From: Nitrospirota bacterium
GTDB lineage: Bacteria > Nitrospirota > JAOUDF01
NCBI GenBank assembly: GCA_029859385.1
Contig: JAOUDF010000035.1
Span: forward strand, 1-15,260
Length of the DNA: 15,260 nucleotides
Direction: 5' to 3'
The translations under genes and the position numbers were made by a program. Below are positions 1-5,942 of this stretch, piece after piece (position 1 is the stretch's first letter; every line of letters begins with the position of its first letter). The notes under the pieces were generated by a model that saw only the letters and a list, made by a program, of their open reading frames with translations, had not been told where the DNA came from and did not search any database.

Positions 1-19
1 TCTACAAGGAGATACCACC

Positions 20-1906
20 ATGTCAGCCACCGACACCCAGGGAAAACAGACCCTCGAATTCCAGGCCGAGGTCAAGAAGCTCCTCGACATCGTCATCCAC
101 TCCATCTACACCGACAAGGAGGTATTCGTCCGGGAGCTGGTCTCCAACGCCTCCGACGCCCTGGAAAAGATGCGGCACGAGGCCCTTACCCTCGATGACT
201 GGTTCGACAAGCATGTGCCGCTGGAGATCAGCATCGACGTCAACAAGGACGCCAAAACCATCACCATCACCGACACCGGTATCGGCATGACCGGCGAGGA
301 GATGGTCGCCAACCTGGGCACCATCGCCCACTCCGGGACAAAAGAGTTCCTCCAGCGCCTCGGCGAGGCAAAGGCCCAGGAAAGCCAGCTCATCGGCCAG
401 TTCGGCGTCGGCTTTTACTCCGCCTTCATGGTGGCAAAGACGGTAACCGTACAGAGCCGGTCGTGGCGGCAGGACGCCCAGGGGGGCGAGTGGGTCTCCG
501 ACGGCAGCGGCACCTACACCATCACCCATGCCGACGGCATCCGCCGGGGCACCCGTATCATCATCGAACTCAAGGACGATGCCGCCGAGTTCGCCGATGC
601 CGACCGTATCCGCTCCATCATCGAGCGCTATTCCAACTTCGTCCCCTTCCCTATCCTCGTCGATATGGAGAAGGTCAACACCGTGCAGGCGCTGTGGACC
701 AGGAGCAAGAGCCAGGTCAAGGACGAGGAGTACAAGGAGTTCTACAAGTTCATCGCCAACTCAGACGATGAGCCGCTCTACCACCTGCACCTCTCCGCCG
801 ACGCACCCATACAGCTCAACTCAGTCCTCTTCTGCCCCAGGGACAACTTCGAGCGGATGGGCTTCGGCCACACCGATCCCGGCGTCAACCTTTACTGCCG
901 CAAGGTGCTCATCACCCAGCACTGCAAGGATATCCTCCCCGACTACCTCCGGTTCGTCAAAGGGGTCGTCGATTCCGAGGACATCCCGCTCAGCATCTCC
1001 CGCGAGACCATGCAGGACAGCCTGCTCATGGGCAAGCTCAAAAAATTCCTCACCAAGCGGTTCCTCGGCTACCTGCTCGACGAATCAAAGAAGGACGCCG
1101 CCAAGTACGGCGAATTCTGGAAGAGCTTCGCCATGTTCATCAAGGAGGGGTGCCATACCGACTTCGAGAACCGCGAAACCCTCGCCAAGCTCCTGCGCTT
1201 CTCGTCGAGCAAAACAGAGGCCGACGGCGTCACCGGACTGGAAGAGTATGCCGGAAGGATGAAAGAGGGCCAGACCGCCATCTACTACATGAGCGGCCCG
1301 TCCCGCGATGCCGTGGAGTCGAGCCCCTACCTCGAGGCCTTCCGTTCACGGGATATCGAGGTTCTGTACCTGCACGACCCCGTCGACGACTTTGTCCTCA
1401 CCAACATGCAGGAGTTCGACGGCAAGAAGCTCATCTCCGCCGACCTGGCCGATCTGGAGCTGCCCGGTGAACCGGCAAAGGCCGAGGAAAAGGAGGAGAA
1501 GCGCCTCTCCACCGAAGAGGTAACCTCACTGACCGACTGGATGAAAGAGGTGCTGGGCGACCGGGTGAGCAAGGTCGAAGAGTCGAAGCGGCTGGTCGAC
1601 AGCCCCGCCGTGCTCGTCAGCTCGCTGGGCATGATGACCACCACCATGGAGCGCTACATCAAGGCATCTGGCAAGGAGATGGGCTTTACCCCGCCCAAGG
1701 TGCTCGAGATAAATTCATCACACCCCCTCATCCGCAAGCTGGCCGAGCTTCATAGGACGTCGAAAGTTGGGGCCGACGAAGCCATGCTCCGGGACTGCGT
1801 CGAACAGATCGCCGACAACGCCTTCATCGCCGCCGGATTGCTTGCCGACCCGAAGAAGCTGGTGGACCGGATGTACAAGATTATGGAGCAGGCGCTGGGG
1901 AGGTAA
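20..1906 (+). CDS. htpG: Molecular chaperone HtpG (bacterial Hsp90)
   Basis: Cytosolic ATP-dependent chaperone that works as a homodimer and remodels near-native client proteins. The 628-residue product matches the usual bacterial length of about 620-635. The N-terminal GHKL ATPase domain shows Glu39 and Asn43 in ELVSNASDALEK, the DTGIGM motif (85-90), the ATP-lid stretch LGTIAHSGTKEF (99-110) and GQFGVGFYS (126-134). The middle domain carries the SISRETMQ segment that supplies the ATP-contacting arginine. A charged EEKEEKR linker precedes the C-terminal dimerisation domain, and there is no eukaryotic MEEVD tail, as expected. The ATG at 20 is fixed by a strong Shine-Dalgarno AAGGAGAT at 6-13 with six bases between. 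The promoter lies outside the window, so heat-shock control cannot be judged. Identification is secure. Confidence 0.98.
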   Translation: MSATDTQGKQTLEFQAEVKKLLDIVIHSIYTDKEVFVRELVSNASDALEKMRHEALTLDDWFDKHVPLEISIDVNKDAKTITITDTGIGMTGEEMVANLGTIAHSGTKEFLQRLGEAKAQESQLIGQFGVGFYSAFMVAKTVTVQSRSWRQDAQGGEWVSDGSGTYTITHADGIRRGTRIIIELKDDAAEFADADRIRSIIERYSNFVPFPILVDMEKVNTVQALWTRSKSQVKDEEYKEFYKFIANSDDEPLYHLHLSADAPIQLNSVLFCPRDNFERMGFGHTDPGVNLYCRKVLITQHCKDILPDYLRFVKGVVDSEDIPLSISRETMQDSLLMGKLKKFLTKRFLGYLLDESKKDAAKYGEFWKSFAMFIKEGCHTDFENRETLAKLLRFSSSKTEADGVTGLEEYAGRMKEGQTAIYYMSGPSRDAVESSPYLEAFRSRDIEVLYLHDPVDDFVLTNMQEFDGKKLISADLADLELPGEPAKAEEKEEKRLSTEEVTSLTDWMKEVLGDRVSKVEESKRLVDSPAVLVSSLGMMTTTMERYIKASGKEMGFTPPKVLEINSSHPLIRKLAELHRTSKVGADEAMLRDCVEQIADNAFIAAGLLADPKKLVDRMYKIMEQALGR

Positions 1907-1940
1907 GGGAGTTATTTGATGAAGAATCTTTGAAGATGGA

Positions 1941-1969
1941 GGGGGGCAAGTTCTTATTTCATGCCCCCC
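1941..1969. terminator. Hairpin between convergent genes, possible bidirectional terminator
   Basis: An exact 8-bp inverted repeat, GGGGGGCA at 1941-1948 and TGCCCCCC at 1962-1969, encloses a 13-base loop. It lies 35 bases after the htpG stop and about 33 bases beyond the stop of the convergent small gene, which is where a terminator is expected. Neither side has a clear T-run, so it is not a canonical intrinsic terminator; it may only stall polymerase or protect 3' ends. Confidence 0.4.
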
Positions 1970-2001
1970 AAAAGACATGATCCAAATCGGGACAAGCCGA
2001 C

Positions 2002-2175
2002 TCAGGCAACCTTCTTGTGCTTTTGCTTTGAGGCAGCCATAATCCGACGCAACTCTTCGTTGCCTTCCTGCCAGAAACGTAATTGTTCTTCTTTTGTCAA
2101 CTGCGCGACAGCACCGAATACATGCTCTGATCCCTTTCGTTTCATCTCGACGCAGTCAAATTTTTTAGTCTTCAT
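2002..2175 (-). CDS. 57-residue small protein, candidate partner (antitoxin) of the PIN toxin
   Basis: A short gene that I read directly from the sequence. The ATG at 2175 has a near-perfect Shine-Dalgarno GGAGGTGA (2189-2182) six bases upstream, and the frame stays open to a TGA at 2004-2002. The product begins MKTKKFDCVEMKRKG, continues through LTKEEQLRFWQEGNEELRR, and ends in a basic tail (KQKHKKVA). It is predicted to be largely helical and charged, with no membrane segment. Its start lies inside the 3' end of the PIN gene (11-base overlap), so the two are probably translationally coupled. I recall similar 'KFDCVEMK...EEQ..FW' peptides beside PIN genes in other bacteria, but cannot name a family. 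A role as antitoxin is inferred from position, size and charge. If correct, the toxin precedes the antitoxin, the reverse of the usual order. Confidence 0.75.
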   Translation of the reverse strand: MKTKKFDCVEMKRKGSEHVFGAVAQLTKEEQLRFWQEGNEELRRIMAASKQKHKKVA

Positions 2176-2632
2176 AACTAATCACCTCCATCGGAGAATG
2201 GATCGCAATTGCCTTATAGCCATTTAAAACGTTCACGGCGTTGAACAGTGGGATTTTCTGAAAATTTACTATGTGCTTGAAATTCCAACTTACAATCACA
2301 TCACACTCCGCGACCGTTGCAATTGCCACATGCAGTGCATCATCATACCATTTCGGGCTCAAAATACCTTCCCTTATGTATGCATCCTGAAGCTCAAGCG
2401 TATTTCCATTAATTTCCGCCAACTGGCAGAGCGGAAGCATATCTTGAAATAATCCGTTAACATTGGTCGGTGCGACTTCCAGCTCCTTATGGATTACCTC
2501 GGAAATACACAGTGAGAAGGAACCGGTACGCACCATATCAAAAAAAACACGGCTCGCCTCGGCGAATTCATCATCAAATACGCCGCCGTAAACCGATGTG
2601 TCAGCATACACACGGAATTGCCGCTTTTTCAC
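2165..2632 (-). CDS. PIN-domain protein, probable VapC-like toxin ribonuclease
   Basis: A 155-residue PIN-fold protein, expected to be a Mg2+-dependent endoribonuclease. Visible acidic residues are Asp11 in VYADTSVYGG, Glu45/Glu50 in ISEVIHKELE, Asp97/Asp98 in YDDALHVAIA, and the C-terminal DVIVSWNFKH (111-120), which replaces the more common VTxDxDF. This 'YxDTSV...DDALHVA...SWNFKH' type is common among orphan-looking PIN genes. The start is GTG at 2632, eight bases after AAAGGA; no upstream ATG is in frame. It overlaps the TGA of the truncated HEPN frame by four bases (GTGA) and runs into the small downstream gene, so the whole set is likely one transcript. All the acidic residues are present, so an active enzyme is expected; the RNA target is unknown. 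Confidence 0.85.
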   Translation of the reverse strand: MKKRQFRVYADTSVYGGVFDDEFAEASRVFFDMVRTGSFSLCISEVIHKELEVAPTNVNGLFQDMLPLCQLAEINGNTLELQDAYIREGILSPKWYDDALHVAIATVAECDVIVSWNFKHIVNFQKIPLFNAVNVLNGYKAIAIHSPMEVISYED

Positions 2633-2775
2633 GTAGCTATTCCTTTCTTTTCCCCATGATGGTTAGAGGAAGTTGCCTCTGACCGATACCTGAACCACAC
2701 CTGACCGGTTCTTGATTTTTCTAGGGCCTCATCAATCTCCGTGAGGATGGACAGCACAAGGACCTTGTCAAACAT
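2629..2775 (-). pseudogene. Truncated HEPN (DUF86/HepT-like) toxin remnant
   Basis: A 48-codon frame begins with ATG at 2775, overlapping the mntA stop by eight bases, exactly where the HEPN partner starts in MNT-HEPN operons. The first 20 residues, MFDKVLVLSILTEIDEALEK, fit the N-terminal helix of HepT/DUF86 proteins. After that the sequence (SRTGQVWFRY...) no longer looks like HEPN. The family is normally about 110-140 residues with a catalytic R-x4-6-H motif near the C-terminus, and none is found here. The frame ends in a TGA overlapping the GTG of the PIN gene. The simplest reading is a deletion that fused the 5' end of hepT to unrelated sequence. An alternative frame across the junction ends in ...QRQLPLTIMGKRKE, four bases before the PIN start, and might be the tail of a lost gene. 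The toxin is presumed inactive. Confidence 0.7.
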
Positions 2776-3058
2776 AGACCCCTTCTTTTTCTATCCGCTC
2801 CCTGAGAAAAGGGTTCATCTTTTCCCGCACCCGCACAATGTCGACATGTTTTCGAACCAGCTTTTCAATATCATCCTTGATATGCACAAGCACAAACGGG
2901 TCAGGCGTCCTGGTTTTTATGCAGATATCGAGATCGCTGTCGTCCCGCGCCTCATCCCGAGCTATTGAGCCAAAGACTCCAAGCTCGATAATTCCGTATT
3001 CCTCGGCATGTGCTTGTTTGAAATCTCGCAGAATGGCCAGAATAGCATCTCTTCCCAT
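2768..3058 (-). CDS. mntA: MntA-type minimal nucleotidyltransferase antitoxin
   Basis: A 96-residue minimal nucleotidyltransferase. It has the signature GS-x10-D-x-D: Gly30-Ser31, then ten residues, then Asp42 and Asp44 (GSIARDEARDDSDLD). A third acidic position is likely Asp73 in KHVDIVRV. In characterised MntA-HepT pairs this antitoxin AMPylates tyrosines near the HEPN active site, silencing an RNase toxin. The length and motif spacing are those of an intact family member. ATG at 3058 follows AAGGAG (3070-3065) by six bases. The downstream HEPN frame overlaps by eight bases (ATGTTTGA), the usual coupling, but that partner is truncated, so this antitoxin may now be an orphan or may guard against a HepT encoded elsewhere. 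Confidence 0.88.
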   Translation of the reverse strand: MGRDAILAILRDFKQAHAEEYGIIELGVFGSIARDEARDDSDLDICIKTRTPDPFVLVHIKDDIEKLVRKHVDIVRVREKMNPFLRERIEKEGVYV

Positions 3059-3121
3059 TACTTACTCCTTATGTCGTTTTCAACAGCCCTGATTGTATCG
3101 TTCAGAATACGCTTTATCTTG

Positions 3122-3150
3122 AATCTACCTTAGCACGCTTCGCTTGTAAA
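3122..3150 (-). promoter_or_regulatory. Probable sigma-70-type promoter of the mntA cluster
   Basis: Reading the minus strand, TTTACA (3150-3145, five of six consensus bases) is followed by a 17-base spacer and TAGATT (3127-3122, four of six). This predicts a transcript start near 3115 and a leader of about 57 bases before the mntA ATG at 3058. It is the only well-spaced candidate upstream of the four-frame cluster. Confidence 0.5.
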
Positions 3151-3184
3151 AGAATTTTAGGCTAACTTGTCAATTTCATGAAGC

Positions 3185-3221
3185 GACCCCGAGTCACCAT
3201 AATAAAGAATTGACCCCCGAG
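3185..3221. repeat. Short direct repeat gacccc(c)gag, possible mobile-element scar
   Basis: GACCCCGAG (3185-3193) and GACCCCCGAG (3212-3221) lie 27 bases apart in the same orientation, separated by AT-rich sequence with AATTGACC just before the second copy. The preceding segment TTGTCAATTTCATGAAGCG resembles flanks that I associate with REP-associated tyrosine transposase (RAYT) elements in this group of bacteria. No transposase is present. The link to a mobile element is inferred from memory and is not certain. Confidence 0.35.
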
Positions 3222-3270
3222 CCGCCTGTAAATCCGGACGTATTTCCTTGATGCAATCGGCAACTCTAGA

Positions 3271-3774
3271 TTATAGATTCTCCGTCCTAACACCTGCCTT
3301 TGCAAAATATTTCCGGAACAATTCGTGGTCGCCAACCCCTCTAAAGCTTCGCTTTGGAACTATATAGGCGGCGAACTTATCGACCATAACAAAAAAATGA
3401 TCTCTGGTTTCAACCAAACTCTTAACGGCTGCAATTGTTACCTCACTCTTAGAGCTTTCACCTTCCTCAACAAAGCGGTCGTCTGTAAGAATGAATCTCT
3501 TATTGCCCAAGACTGGGCCGTCACTTGCAGGAACATAGCGCTTTCTAGCAATATAGACATAGATGAAAATCATGGCTATAAACAAGGCGCTTCCTCCGAC
3601 GAGGGTTGGAAGGTGTAAGCGAATACCTTTCATGTTAGCAAGAATTGTCACAACAAGCCCAATTGGAATCCAAATCAACATATTAACGAAGAAAGATTTT
3701 TTGCTGCCACGTGAGCAGGCATACGTACGAAATGCTTTAAAGTCTTCCATACTTATCTCGGCCATGATCTCCAT
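3271..3774 (-). CDS. YcxB-like two-TM membrane protein of unknown function
   Basis: A 167-residue protein with a short cytosolic N-terminus (EISMEDFKAFRTYACSRG), two hydrophobic helices at about 29-47 (VNMLIWIPIGLVVTILANM) and 57-76, and a soluble C-terminal domain of about 90 residues. The latter (RFILTDDRFVEEGESSKSEVTIAAVKSLVETRDHFFVMVDKFAAYIVPKRSFRG...) fits the YcxB-like C-terminal domain, a small PH-like fold whose function is not known; the 'IVPKR.F' segment is its hallmark. ATG at 3774 is four bases after AAGGAG (3784-3779). A second ATG at 3765 has a poorer site. It sits alone between two toxin-antitoxin units and may be island cargo; I see nothing that ties it to either pair. After the TAA stop the same frame stays open for 37 more codons. 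Confidence 0.8.
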   Translation of the reverse strand: MEIMAEISMEDFKAFRTYACSRGSKKSFFVNMLIWIPIGLVVTILANMKGIRLHLPTLVGGSALFIAMIFIYVYIARKRYVPASDGPVLGNKRFILTDDRFVEEGESSKSEVTIAAVKSLVETRDHFFVMVDKFAAYIVPKRSFRGVGDHELFRKYFAKAGVRTENL

Positions 3775-3974
3775 ATTGCTCCTTATCGAATAACAATGTC
3801 ATTAACCAATTCAACGACCAAAGTCTTGAAGCTAGCTATATTAATAGTGGATATATAAGTCAGAAAGTTACATCATATATCGGCAAAACGTGAACACATA
3901 TAAACATCATCTTTTTCAGACTGATGTATTTGTCATTCTTAGCGATTCGCGATATGTTCATAGCACCCCGTGTA
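3775..3974. other. AT-rich intergenic stretch upstream of the YcxB-like gene
   Basis: About 200 bases without a credible gene. It must hold the promoter of the YcxB-like gene, but no single candidate stands out: TTGAAT-N16-TATTCG just upstream of the ribosome site and TTCTGA-N16-TAATAT farther away are both weak. No terminator hairpin is visible after the vapC-like stop at 3975. Confidence 0.4.
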
Positions 3975-4379
3975 TTACCTCAACCAGTTTTCCACCTTTA
4001 GACCTTTGATTTGTTCAAAATGTCTTATGTTCGCGGTAACCAGCGTTAAGCCACCCTCTATAGCAGTGGCAGCGATAAGGAGGTCTTCAGGCGATATGGA
4101 ACGCCCTTGGGATGAAAGGACTGCGGCGACGTCACCGGCGACGATGGCTGTTTCTTGCGTAATCGGCAGGACTCGCACGAGGGGGAGTATGTCTTTTTCA
4201 ATTCGTTGCCAAAAGGTTTTATGGTCAGGCCTTCTGCTGCTACCGTAACGGAGTTCCATTACACAGATGCAGGAAGTGAATTGAAGCAAGCCGGACGTGT
4301 TGGAAAGACGCTCCAGCAGCGTCTGGCTTGCTTTCTTCTTTATAACCTCACTCAGTATGTTGGTATCGAAGAGATACAT
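3975..4379 (-). CDS. vapC: PIN-domain toxin of a Phd/VapC-type pair (FitB-like)
   Basis: A 134-residue PIN RNase of standard VapC length. It starts MYLFDTNILSE with Asp5, has Glu42 in VMELRYG, Asp99 in ISPEDLLIAATA and Asn117 in LVTANIRHFEQIKGLKVENW. These are the four positions of the metal site in the FitB-like subgroup, where 'TxNxRHF' closes the domain. The ATG at 4379 lies one base after the antitoxin stop, with AAGGG in the antitoxin's 3' end as ribosome site, so translation is coupled. The substrate is usually a structured RNA such as tRNA or the 23S sarcin-ricin loop, but which one applies here cannot be told. No truncation is seen and activity is expected. Confidence 0.92.
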   Translation of the reverse strand: MYLFDTNILSEVIKKKASQTLLERLSNTSGLLQFTSCICVMELRYGSSRRPDHKTFWQRIEKDILPLVRVLPITQETAIVAGDVAAVLSSQGRSISPEDLLIAATAIEGGLTLVTANIRHFEQIKGLKVENWLR

Positions 4380-4380
4380 G

Positions 4381-4644
4381 TCAGCCCTTGGATCCCTTCG
4401 CAGCTCTTAAACCGCGAGAATGCCGCTTCTCCACTATCTCGTCGACTGTTTTAAAAAAAGGGTCCTTCTCATCCAACCAGCCTTTTGCCGATGCAAGCCC
4501 CTTTTTCTCCGAAGGGGCCGAAATGACCGCAATCGGCTTACCTCGCTTGGTTATAATAATCTCTTCATGCCCATACGCGACTTTGTTGATCAACTCCGAG
4601 AAATGCGATTTTGCTTCGGCGATACTTACAGCCTCTCTATGCAT
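4381..4644 (-). CDS. Phd/YefM-family antitoxin
   Basis: An 87-residue antitoxin paired with the downstream PIN toxin. The N-terminal Phd/YefM DNA-binding dimerisation domain is clear: VSIAEAKSHFSELINKVAYGHEEIIITKRGKPIAVIS (about 6-43). The rest (GLASAKGWLDEKDPFFKTVDEIVEKRHSR) is the acidic and helical toxin-neutralising part, ending in a basic tail. ATG at 4644 follows GAGGTGG (4655-4649) by four bases. It is the first gene of a two-gene operon and, as in the family, should bind its own promoter. Three 9-bp-spaced repeats just upstream are the probable operator. Confidence 0.93.
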   Translation of the reverse strand: MHREAVSIAEAKSHFSELINKVAYGHEEIIITKRGKPIAVISAPSEKKGLASAKGWLDEKDPFFKTVDEIVEKRHSRGLRAAKGSKG

Positions 4645-4664
4645 AATTCCACCTCTGTATTAAT

Positions 4665-4688
4665 GGTCATGTTAGTCATTATAGTCAT
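4665..4688 (-). promoter_or_regulatory. Autoregulatory operator/-10 region of the phd-vapC pair
   Basis: Three ATGACY hexamers on the minus strand (4688-4683, 4679-4674, 4670-4665) recur at an exact 9-base period, as ATGACT, ATGACT and ATGACC. A perfect -10 hexamer TATAAT (4683-4678) lies between and partly within the first two copies, so a bound antitoxin would cover the promoter. The -35 match is poor, which suits a promoter tuned by antitoxin binding. The operator role is inferred from position. Confidence 0.55.
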
Positions 4689-4743
4689 TTTCGAATGGAA
4701 AGAAAGAAATCTTTAAGGAAGGCTGTAAATCTAATGCCGCGGG

Positions 4744-5784
4744 CTACGCCGCCAGATCGATCTGCTGCACGCTGCCGGCGCCGCCGGATTCCTTGAGGTA
4801 GACGCCGGTGCTCTTGACGTCGCCCTGGGAGGTGTTCTGGCTGTCGCGGATGTCAAAGGAGGTGGCGGTTGAGCCGAGGTAGATGGCGCCTACATTCTTG
4901 GCAAGGAGGGTGCTAAGGGTATCCTTCCCCTCCCCGTCTTTCGTCCAGATGCGGAGCTGGCTGAACACGGCGTCCTGTTCGTCGATCCAGTTGTTGTGAT
5001 CCTGGTCGTACTTCGCCAGCTCGGTAAAGCCGTTGCCGCTCTGCGGGCCGAAGAGTTCCTTGCCGTCGTTGATGACGCCGTCCTTGTTGAGATCGAGGGC
5101 CAGGAAGCCGCTGCCGGCCTTGACGAAGGAGATGTTGTCCTTGGTGCCGTCGGCATTGAGGTCGAAGGCAAACTTCTTGTCGGTAAGCTGGGCGGCGTTG
5201 CCGTCGAAGTTGATGACCAGCGGGTCGATCTTCAGCGCGTCGCCTGCCCTGAAGTTGATGTTGGTCTCCTGCGAAAACTCCCGCGTCATGGTGAACTGGA
5301 GGTCGAACTTGATCTCCTTGCCGTCGGTGGTCTTTACGACGCCCTGGGCCTTGAAGGTCATCTCCTCGCGCTCAAAGTACGATTCGTGGAAATCGTACCG
5401 AACGCCCCACCCTTCTCTCTGGGGCGGTTGGTTCACCTGCGAAGAGGCATCTTGCGGCGGTGCGGGTACGGAAACCTCTACCGCGTCGGCGTTAACCTTT
5501 ACGGTAGTGATCTTTACCCGCATGCCGGTAATCATCTCTACCAGTCGTTCGACAAGAAGGGCCTTGAGGGCGGTTTCCTTATCTACGCCATCATCGGACG
5601 AATCGGCCTCTTGGGCGCTATACGCCTTGTCGGACAACTGGACGGTATCTACGGCAGATTTATGGGGTTTCTTTTGGGTGGGCTGCTCAGGGTCTACCCA
5701 GACACGCAGGTTCTCCTGCTTCTGGTAACGTTCGACGGAGCTGTGCCTGCCTTCCATGGAAATTTGAGAACTTTCTATTCTCAC
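4744..5784 (-). CDS. Calcium-loop (EF-hand-like/VCBS-type) protein under a flagellar promoter
   Basis: A 346-residue protein without signal peptide or membrane segment. Residues 1-125 are charged and low in complexity, with VDTVQLSDKAYS (45-56), similar to the 'DxVxLS' element of FlgM and other flagellar proteins. Residues 130-180 form a beta-rich domain (FHESYFEREEMTFKAQGVVKTTDG...). Residues 187-280 hold three Asp-rich loops: FDLNADGTKD (207-216), LDLNKDGVIND (230-240) and YDQDHNNWIDEQD (259-271). These follow the DxDxDG pattern seen in EF-hand-like and RTX-associated calcium proteins, next to the recurrent DPLVINFDG (187-195) and ELFGPQSGNGF segments. The start is GTG at 5784, six bases after GGGAGG. 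The gene is preceded at the correct distance by a perfect sigma-28 promoter, so it is probably expressed with late flagellar genes. Function is unknown; a cell-surface or flagellum-associated calcium-binding role is a guess. Confidence 0.82.
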   Translation of the reverse strand: MRIESSQISMEGRHSSVERYQKQENLRVWVDPEQPTQKKPHKSAVDTVQLSDKAYSAQEADSSDDGVDKETALKALLVERLVEMITGMRVKITTVKVNADAVEVSVPAPPQDASSQVNQPPQREGWGVRYDFHESYFEREEMTFKAQGVVKTTDGKEIKFDLQFTMTREFSQETNINFRAGDALKIDPLVINFDGNAAQLTDKKFAFDLNADGTKDNISFVKAGSGFLALDLNKDGVINDGKELFGPQSGNGFTELAKYDQDHNNWIDEQDAVFSQLRIWTKDGEGKDTLSTLLAKNVGAIYLGSTATSFDIRDSQNTSQGDVKSTGVYLKESGGAGSVQQIDLAA

Positions 5785-5812
5785 GACTCGCCTCCCTGCG
5801 AATATACAGTCT

Positions 5813-5839
5813 TTATCGGCCCCACTTGAAGCCGGTTTA
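5813..5839 (-). promoter_or_regulatory. Sigma-28 (FliA) promoter
   Basis: On the minus strand TAAA (5839-5836), exactly 15 bases, then GCCGATAA (5820-5813): a full match to the enterobacterial FliA consensus TAAA-N15-GCCGATAA. The transcript would start near 5806, about 22 bases before the GTG at 5784, leaving just enough leader for the GGGAGG ribosome site. The gene upstream (nitroreductase) stops at 5943, so the promoter lies in a true intergenic region with the right orientation. Confidence 0.88.
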
Positions 5840-5942
5840 ATTCGGGCAGGTTGGCGATGAAAAAGTGACGCGATTTGTCAGTCGATAGAAAGTGGGGGCT
5901 TGTTGAAACCGTGTATAGATACTACTGATTACATTAAAGACA

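Noticed and set aside
3860..3961. 33-codon frame upstream of the YcxB-like gene (minus strand)
   Set aside because: No ribosome site, no recognisable motif, and length expected by chance in AT-rich DNA.
4996..5829. 277-codon open frame on the + strand opposite the calcium-loop gene
   Set aside because: It is a shadow of the GC-rich codons on the other strand; the minus gene has recognisable motifs, a ribosome site and a promoter.
5819..5898. Inverted arms CCCCACTT (5820-5827) and AAGTGGGG (5890-5897) around the sigma-28 promoter
   Set aside because: The 62-base loop is too long for a stable terminator, and one arm is inside the promoter; taken as coincidence.
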